The position numbers and the translations under genes are program-made. A model generated the notes under the pieces. That model was not told the DNA's origin. It saw nothing but the letters and a program-made list of their open reading frames with translations, and ran no database searches. Below are positions 58,709-64,000 of a DNA stretch of 64,000 bases, in pieces. Numbering within the stretch: position 1 is the first letter of the stretch; every line of letters starts with the position of its first letter. Location: assembly GCA_026004875.1 (NCBI GenBank), contig BPJZ01000001.1, forward strand, positions 64,001 to 128,000, read 5' to 3'. Source of the stretch: Candidatus Poribacteria bacterium (GTDB taxonomy: Bacteria > Poribacteria > WGA-4E > GCA-2687025).

Positions 58709-59581
58709 TCAGCCGGCCCCCAGCTCATCCAGCATTCTCCGGATGTTCTCCAGACAGTAGCGGGTTGCTTCCTCCCCCGCCTCTGAGAAGGCCGCTCCGC
58801 CGGGACGGTTCAACAGCTCCTCCGAAAGCCGAACCTTGGGCCGCCAGTGAGTCTCCAGGCTTAAATAGCCCGTGTACCCGTCCTCAAGGTAGCGCCGGAA
58901 CTGACCCTTCCAATCGATCAGCCCTTCACCAACCGGCACGCTTTCTAGCTCGCCAGACGCGTTGCGATCAGCGTCCTTAATATGGCCGTGGACCATCACG
59001 TCTTTGAGGAGCTCGTATCCATCCGGGTAGGGGGTGACGCCCCCTTCGGCGTAGAGCTCGTTGGCCGGGTCCCAGATCGCTCGGACATAGGGCCGGTCGA
59101 TCTCCTCAACGAACCGACGGGTCAGCGCCGCCGTCGCCAATGAGGTGGAATGCTCGTTCTCCATTCCCAGGATCATCCCCTCTCCTTCGGCGATCTTGAG
59201 GGGCTCCTCAAAAGCGTCCAGGATTTCGTTCCAGCGCTCTTCGGTCCTGCCGGTGTTCCAGAAGGCAAAGCAACGGAGCAGATTGGTCCCCAACTTCTGG
59301 GCCAGCGCCGCGCAGTTCCGAAGAATCTGCAGGTGCTCCTGGCGCTCCTGAGGATTATCGATATCACACTTGTAGAACGGCGTCGCGATGCCGCAGATGA
59401 CGATCCCCGTATCGTCCAGTTCCCGCTTGATCGCCTCAACGTCTCGGTCGTCCAGGGCCTGGGGCGGTTTGTTAAAGACGCTCCGAATCTCAATCGCAGC
59501 GAGACGATAGTCCTTGGCCACCTGAACGACCGTTTTAAAGTCCTGAGAAACTTCGTCGGAGATCACCGCGAGCTTAAACAT
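58709..59581 (-). CDS. Sugar phosphate isomerase/epimerase-like TIM-barrel protein
   Basis: A 290-residue AP-endonuclease-2/xylose-isomerase-like TIM barrel. It begins KLAVISDEVSQDFKTVVQVAKDYRLAAIEIR, which is common in this family. Metal-type residues are in GMENEHS, RAIWDPANELYAEGG, VMVHGHIKDA and YLSLETHW, matching the E/D/H/E layout. Reaction and substrate are not fixed. The last residues GEEATRYCLENIRRMLDE are helical. It lies 28 bases after the LarA-like gene on the same strand and is probably co-expressed, suggesting a shared sugar or hydroxyacid pathway (inference). Confidence 0.85.
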   Translation of the reverse strand: MFKLAVISDEVSQDFKTVVQVAKDYRLAAIEIRSVFNKPPQALDDRDVEAIKRELDDTGIVICGIATPFYKCDIDNPQERQEHLQILRNCAALAQKLGTNLLRCFAFWNTGRTEERWNEILDAFEEPLKIAEGEGMILGMENEHSTSLATAALTRRFVEEIDRPYVRAIWDPANELYAEGGVTPYPDGYELLKDVMVHGHIKDADRNASGELESVPVGEGLIDWKGQFRRYLEDGYTGYLSLETHWRPKVRLSEELLNRPGGAAFSEAGEEATRYCLENIRRMLDELGAG

Positions 59582-59609
59582 GATCCTTTAGCTCCTTATG
59601 GGTATCGGC

Positions 59610-60893
59610 TCAGAGGGGCAACAGGTTGCCGTTTTCATCAAAGACGATCTCCTCTAGCTGGCCGGCGACCTTCAGGCGCGGGTGCCTTTGAACCTCCGGG
59701 AGTAACGCCTCGGAGACGAGCATCTCGGTCAGATGGAGCGTCGAGCGGATCCGCACCGTTCGGGAGCGTTCCGGCGGCGTCAGCCCCAGGGTGCTGAGGA
59801 TCATCGCCAGCGCCTCTCGGTCGGTGTCGAACCAGACGGGGATTCTCATCCCGTGCGGTGTCAGCGAGGTAAAGGTGTTCATCATGGTCGCGTGCTTGTC
59901 AATTTTTTGGACCAGGCGGGTGGTGGTGACATCGGCGAACCCGATCCCCGCCGCGTTGCCATAGGAGAGCGGGCTGAGGTCCCGAACGAAGATGCGCATA
60001 ATCCTTGGCGCCCCCTCCGGCAGCGGATAGAGGCCGGGGAACATCTCCCGACCGATAACGTTCATGTCCATGCCGGTGCCGCTGATGTCCTTGCCCATCA
60101 GGTCCACAATCAGGCAGTCCAACTCGTCAAAGGGGAGCCGACCCATCAGCGTTCGCGCCTCGCTGAGTAGCTTCTTCTCGGTGGGGATCAACTCTTCAGG
60201 CCGAACGGCAACCAGCCGGGCCGTCTCTTCGTAGGCGTTCTCCACGATAGCCAGCCCAAAGGCCACCTTCCCCGACTCCAAATAGACCCGAGCAGCGCCC
60301 TCCAGGATCTCTTGGTAAGGGTAGTGAAGAAAGGCGCGATGATAATGGTTCGCCCCGTACTGCTTTCCCAACCCGATCGCCATCATCTTGCAAAGGCCGC
60401 TCTCGATCTCGCCGTGGAAATCGGTGTGGGGCTTCACTCGGTTGATCACGCCGATGTGGTCCGCCTCAAAGGCGTGCTTGTCGCAGTAGACCGGCGTTCC
60501 GTAGACCGTCTCGCCAATCTTGACCGCCTCCATCGAGGAGCGGATTTTACACCCCATCGCCTCTTCGGTGATGCCGTAGTGGTGGAGGACCTCCAGCTGC
60601 CCTTCGGCGGTGGCTCCCCCGTGGCTGCCCATCGCCGGAACGATGAACGGCTCAGCGCCCAGAGACTTAACGAAGTCCACCACGGCCCGAAGGACCGTGG
60701 CGATGTCGGCGATCCCCCGCGAACCGGCGGTCAACGCCACGGTCTGGCCGGGGCGAATTCGAGACTCCAGACCCAGCGCTCCAAGCTGTTCGGCGACCGT
60801 TTGCGGAATGTCCTCCACACGGGGCCGAGGAAACTCCTGGTGAACGCGCACCATGCGCGGAAAGCGCACCTTCTCCACGGAGATCGAGATCAT
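59610..60893 (-). CDS. LarA-like (DUF2088) protein, possible hydroxyacid/lactate racemase homologue
   Basis: A 427-residue protein of the lactate-racemase N-terminal-domain family. PRPRVEDIPQTVAEQL, TAGSRGIADIATVLRAVVDFVKSLGAEPFIVPAMGSHGGATAEGQ and HIGVINRVKPHTDFHGEIESGLCKMMAIGLGKQYGA are clear. LarA proteins carry a nickel-pincer cofactor made by LarB/C/E; none of those genes is in the window. The histidines KPHTDFHG could bind metal, but the cofactor lysine was not pinned down. ATG 60893 has GGGGAG upstream. Substrate unknown. Confidence 0.82.
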   Translation of the reverse strand: MISISVEKVRFPRMVRVHQEFPRPRVEDIPQTVAEQLGALGLESRIRPGQTVALTAGSRGIADIATVLRAVVDFVKSLGAEPFIVPAMGSHGGATAEGQLEVLHHYGITEEAMGCKIRSSMEAVKIGETVYGTPVYCDKHAFEADHIGVINRVKPHTDFHGEIESGLCKMMAIGLGKQYGANHYHRAFLHYPYQEILEGAARVYLESGKVAFGLAIVENAYEETARLVAVRPEELIPTEKKLLSEARTLMGRLPFDELDCLIVDLMGKDISGTGMDMNVIGREMFPGLYPLPEGAPRIMRIFVRDLSPLSYGNAAGIGFADVTTTRLVQKIDKHATMMNTFTSLTPHGMRIPVWFDTDREALAMILSTLGLTPPERSRTVRIRSTLHLTEMLVSEALLPEVQRHPRLKVAGQLEEIVFDENGNLLPL

Positions 60894-61005
60894 TTGGCCA
60901 CTCCCCTTTTCTGCTCGAACCGACGGGCTATTCTCATTGTGCCACGAAACAAAGAGGGGAGAAAGCCTAGGGACTCTCCGCGCTGGATCACAGCGTTCAC
61001 CCTTC

Positions 61006-61035
61006 TTGAGGGGAGCATCGTCTATCCGGTACGAT
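61006..61035 (+). promoter_or_regulatory. Candidate promoter for the four-repeat exoprotein gene
   Basis: TTGAGG (61006-61011), an 18-base spacer and TACGAT (61030-61035) lie about 63 bases before the ATG at 61098; each box matches 4 of 6. A clear AGGAG sits 7 bases before the ATG-proximal end. Confidence 0.3.
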
Positions 61036-61097
61036 CTCTGCCGGAGAGGCTCCCAGAGAAGAACCGTTCGCACCGAGTTTCACCAAAGGCAGGAGTG

Positions 61098-63764
61098 ATG
61101 CGAAACCGATCCGTTTTGGGCTGGGCGCTGGTGTTGTTCTGGATGGCCGGAAGCGGTTGGGGCGTCACCGTTCGCAACCTGGCGCTGCCCCTTCCCGGCG
61201 AGGAGCGCGGCGCCATCGAGGGAACCGTCCTCTGGGAGGGGCGAACGCTGGCCAATACGACCCTTTATCTCTATCGGGACCCCGAGCTGAAGGACCTCTA
61301 CGGCGCGGCACCGCTGCTGTCGGACACCGGCCGGTTCCGCCTGAACGTCGAGCCGGGGCGTTACTATCTGGTCGCCGTTGTCGACCGGAACGGAAGCGGA
61401 AGCTTCGACGCTGGTGACGTCATGGGCATCTACGGCATTCAGGACTGGAGCGATGCTCGACAAGGAAAGCGCTCGATCGAGGTCCCCGCCGGGAAGAAGG
61501 CCACCAACGTGCGACTGCACATCTCCGCCGTTCGGATCGAGGACGAAAACGGCCCCCGGATCGTCGGCATCAACGTCGCGGACCCGTCGGCGCTGGCTCT
61601 GCCGGGGACGGAGGCTTCCGGGCTGGTGACCGGACGGGCGCTGCTCCCGCCAGAACTGGACCTCAGCGCCACGCCGGCTTACGTCTTTGCCTACACTGAT
61701 CTCTCCTGGACCAAGAAGGTCGCCTCTGCCCCCGTCTCCCCGGACGGAACGTTCTCCATCGAGCTTCCGCCTGGGCGGTACTACCTGAGCGTAGTGGTCG
61801 ATCGAAACGGCAGCAATCTCTTTGACGAAGGGGACCTGTTTGGCGTCTACGGCGTTCGGGTGGACCCGCAGAGCGGAACGCCTAGCTCCCCGCATCCGGT
61901 CACGGTGCTCCCCGACGATCGGGTGGAAGGGCTCTCGATCGGGACGGTCGCCGTTCGGACCGCAGAGGGCCGGTTGCGCCCGCTCCGTGAAGGGGAGCTT
62001 CAAGAGTCCCCGCCGGCGACCGTTGGGACGATCGAAGGCCGAGTGGTGGGGGCTGAAGGCCAAGAGGAGTGGACGGTCGTCGAGGTCTACGACAGCCCTG
62101 CGCTGATGAGCCCGGTCGCCTCGGTGCGGGTGGAGCCGGACGGCACCTTTCGAGCAGAGCTACCGACGGGAAGCTACTACTTGATTGCCAACGTGGATCG
62201 GGACCACAATGGCTTGATCAGTCCGACGGACGCGGTGGGGGCTTACGGGACGGCGGACATCCTGGAGAGTCCACCCCAGCCGGTCCGGGTGGAAGGCCAG
62301 CAGGTTACAGTCGAAATCCGGATCGCCAACGCCTACGACGACCGGGGTCAGATCGTTCGACTGAACCCGGAAGAGCAGGAGAGCGCCCCTCCTCCTAGCG
62401 GCATCTCCGGGCGCATCCTCTGGGACGGCCAGCAACCGGCTCAGGCGTGGATTTTAGCCGCCTCCTCGCCGGACTTTTCCGACGCGCCGATCTATCCGGT
62501 GCTTTTGGACGCCTTTGGGAACTACCGTCTCTCCCTCCCTCCCGGCGAATACTATCTGATGGCTATCGTCGAAGGGCCTGGAGATCAACAGGTAGGAATG
62601 GGGGACGGGATCGCCGTCTACGGCACTCGGGACGTGCTCTCTGGCACGCCCCAACCGGTGACCGTCTGGGAAGGCCGAGTCACGCCGTACGTGTTCTTCT
62701 GGGTCCGGGCGATCGCCACCGACAGTGAGGGAGGGTACGCCGTCCTGGACGACGGTCAGCGGGAGTACATCCGCCGCCGGTACGGCGAGCCGAACGATCG
62801 GTTCCGATACACGCGAAACGGAAAGACCATCGAGGAGTGGGTCTATTGGCTCCGGGGCTTTTCGTTCCGGTTTGTTGCAGAAGGCCCCGGTTGGCACCTG
62901 GACGACGTGGAGCGGTTCACTCCGAACTTAGAGGCCTTGGAGCGTCTTCGTCCGGAGGACCTGGACTTAACGCCTTCGTTTGTAGCCCAATCGCTCGTTC
63001 CGGCGGTCGTTTACTACACGATTGACCATGCCGTTTGGGCGCTCTTTCCGGACGGCTCTCAGGAGCCGCTCGCACCGGGGGGCGATCCCGTTCCAGCCCC
63101 TGGGGGGTTGATCTGTCGGGACGAGAGCGGAAACGTCGTTCGGATAGACCTCGCCGGAGGCTCTTCGGCGGTGCTTCTTCCAGCGGCGATGGGAGTGGGG
63201 GAGCTGGCGCTCTCGCCCGACGGCGGCCTGATCGCCTACACGCGTCGGGGGGAGCTGCGCTTCCGCCTTCTGGCGACCGGTGAAGAGCGGGCGCCGATGC
63301 TCCCTCTAGAGGGCGTTGAAGGACTCTCATGGCATCTGGACGGACGCGTTTTGGCCTTCTCGGCTCGTGATCCGGAACGGCCCGAAGCCGGTCGAAACCT
63401 TTACCTGTACGATGCAGCAAGCGACCACCTTGAGCCGCTGCTAGAAGGCTCCACCGAGGACTTTTCGCCCCGCTGGTCCCCCACAGACGGGGAACGGCTC
63501 GCCTTCGTTCGAATGGAGGAGGGACGCGCTCAGATATGGACGGCTCGCATCGCGCTGGACGGGAAGATCGCCGAACAGCGCCTCACCCGCTTCGGTGGCG
63601 AGGACCCTTCCTGGCTCCCGGACGGCTCCGGCCTGGTCTACCGCACCAACGGCCAACTCTGGACGGTGGACTTAGAAACCCAGACCGCTCGCCCCTTGCT
63701 GGTCAACGGTGAGCCGATCCTGGCCGAGCAGGTGGCCGTCTCGCCGCAACCGATCACTCAGTAG
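61098..63764 (+). CDS. Exported protein with four carboxypeptidase-regulatory-like repeats and a TolB-type propeller
   Basis: An 888-residue exported protein (signal MRNRSVLGWALVLFWMAGSGWG). Four beta-sandwich repeats of about 100-120 residues cover roughly 39-145, 175-287, 311-411 and 436-540. Each carries PGRYYL (or PTGSYYL/PPGEYYL) followed by an EF-hand-like loop: DRNGSGSFDAGD, DRNGSNLFDEGD, DRDHNGLISPTD, and a degenerate fourth (VEGPGDQQVGMGD). The end (590-888) has TolB/WD40-like blades (LALSPDGGLIAYTRRGEL; RWSPTDGERLAFVRMEEG; PSWLPDGSGLVYRTNGQL). It may be a surface or periplasmic binding protein; no enzyme site is seen. AGGAG is close to ATG 61098, which fixes the start. Confidence 0.82.
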   Translation: MRNRSVLGWALVLFWMAGSGWGVTVRNLALPLPGEERGAIEGTVLWEGRTLANTTLYLYRDPELKDLYGAAPLLSDTGRFRLNVEPGRYYLVAVVDRNGSGSFDAGDVMGIYGIQDWSDARQGKRSIEVPAGKKATNVRLHISAVRIEDENGPRIVGINVADPSALALPGTEASGLVTGRALLPPELDLSATPAYVFAYTDLSWTKKVASAPVSPDGTFSIELPPGRYYLSVVVDRNGSNLFDEGDLFGVYGVRVDPQSGTPSSPHPVTVLPDDRVEGLSIGTVAVRTAEGRLRPLREGELQESPPATVGTIEGRVVGAEGQEEWTVVEVYDSPALMSPVASVRVEPDGTFRAELPTGSYYLIANVDRDHNGLISPTDAVGAYGTADILESPPQPVRVEGQQVTVEIRIANAYDDRGQIVRLNPEEQESAPPPSGISGRILWDGQQPAQAWILAASSPDFSDAPIYPVLLDAFGNYRLSLPPGEYYLMAIVEGPGDQQVGMGDGIAVYGTRDVLSGTPQPVTVWEGRVTPYVFFWVRAIATDSEGGYAVLDDGQREYIRRRYGEPNDRFRYTRNGKTIEEWVYWLRGFSFRFVAEGPGWHLDDVERFTPNLEALERLRPEDLDLTPSFVAQSLVPAVVYYTIDHAVWALFPDGSQEPLAPGGDPVPAPGGLICRDESGNVVRIDLAGGSSAVLLPAAMGVGELALSPDGGLIAYTRRGELRFRLLATGEERAPMLPLEGVEGLSWHLDGRVLAFSARDPERPEAGRNLYLYDAASDHLEPLLEGSTEDFSPRWSPTDGERLAFVRMEEGRAQIWTARIALDGKIAEQRLTRFGGEDPSWLPDGSGLVYRTNGQLWTVDLETQTARPLLVNGEPILAEQVAVSPQPITQ

Positions 63765-63823
63765 TAGGCTTTTCTGCAGGGGATCTTCTACCCACCGGCC
63801 TGGAGCGGAGGGAGAGATCGACC

Positions 63824-64000
63824 ATGCAGATCGCACGGGAGCGAAACGAAATGGGGGAATTCGTGAGACAGGAGGATGCCTTCCGGGAGTGGGTCACCCG
63901 CGACGGCTCTTCAGGGTACCCCGCTGAGCCAGGGCGGTATCACCTTTATGTTTCGCTAGCTTGCCCCTGGGCCCACCGGGTAATCATCGTTCGGAAGCTG
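63824..64000 (+). CDS. N-terminus of glutathionyl-hydroquinone reductase (cut by the window edge)
   Basis: 59 codons are visible. The sequence FREWVTRDG and EPGRYHLYVSLACPWAHRVIIVRKL matches the start of the YqjG/ECM4-type S-glutathionyl-hydroquinone reductase (GST superfamily). The catalytic cysteine is C47 in LACPWAHR. It would reduce glutathionyl-hydroquinones, an oxidative-stress or aromatic-detoxification reaction. ATG 63824 has GGAGGGAGAG upstream. It lies 59 bases after the exoprotein gene. No part after the edge can be described. Confidence 0.85.
   Translation, partial: MQIARERNEMGEFVRQEDAFREWVTRDGSSGYPAEPGRYHLYVSLACPWAHRVIIVRKL

Overview
The window is a GC-rich (roughly 60% by eye), densely coding bacterial chromosome segment. 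Genes lie on both strands in short runs separated by small gaps. Housekeeping genes (rpsA, metK, ahcY, tig-clpP-clpX, dut, radC, a tRNA-Leu) are mixed with sugar-catabolism genes and very large secreted proteins. The combination of C25 gingipain-like and subtilase exoproteins with FlgD/T9SS-like C-terminal domains, PL11 and GH106 rhamnosidic enzymes, SMP-30, DUF362, PEGA and VWA/HEAT proteins suggests an uncultured, polysaccharide-degrading lineage of the Poribacteria/FCB type. That taxonomic guess is inference; nothing here proves it. I saw no prophage, insertion sequence, CRISPR array or integron.

Layout. 1-6.3 kb (+): a gene tail, an FmdB zinc ribbon, a GH29 alpha-L-fucosidase, a beta/gamma-crystallin protein, an MFS transporter, a Yip1-like membrane protein and UDP-glucuronate decarboxylase. 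6.3-13.1 kb (-): a PHP protein, a PfkB kinase, a small membrane protein, ahcY, metK and rpsA. 13.4-16.2 kb (+): a Gfo/Idh/MocA oxidoreductase and a degenerate-caspase/PEGA membrane protein. 16.1-18.7 kb (-): a heme/copper-monooxygenase-like protein and an MFS transporter. 18.7-22.6 kb (+): a giant subtilase. 22.6-30.8 kb (-): a PL11 rhamnogalacturonan lyase, a GH106-type rhamnosidase, a HEAT protein and a two-VWA protein. 31.0-36.6 kb: rimK, radC, nucleoside hydrolase, dut, a cupin, an L-rhamnonate dehydratase-like enzyme and an APH-fold protein. 36.6-41.8 kb (-): SMP-30, a tandem MBL protein, DUF362, a gene-poor 0.6 kb gap and ynfA. 41.8-45.1 kb (-): clpX, clpP, tig and tRNA-Leu. 45.4-55.3 kb (+): an MBL hydrolase, L-rhamnose isomerase, XdhC and a ~2,040-aa C25 peptidase. 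55.3-60.9 kb (-): DUF255/thioredoxin, a lipoprotein, a CDP-alcohol phosphatidyltransferase, a TIM-barrel isomerase and a LarA-like protein. 61.1-64 kb (+): a four-repeat beta-propeller exoprotein and the start of a glutathionyl-hydroquinone reductase.

How the genes fit together. The strongest theme is use of rhamnose-containing polysaccharide, such as rhamnogalacturonan I: PL11 lyase and GH106-like rhamnosidase side by side, L-rhamnose isomerase, an L-rhamnonate dehydratase-like enzyme, an SMP-30 lactonase and a fucosidase. A second theme is the S-adenosylmethionine cycle: metK, ahcY and a PfkB kinase that may remove adenosine. A third is calcium- or surface-associated exoproteins: crystallin, subtilase, C25 and EF-hand-like repeats.

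Quality caveat. Six genes (Yip1, Gfo/Idh, PL11, rhamnose isomerase, XdhC, C25) can be read through only by joining frames, and ynfA carries an in-frame TAG. Nearly all of the frame breaks sit in short G, C or T runs. This looks like homopolymer error in the assembly, so these genes are annotated as single CDSs with the breaks stated.
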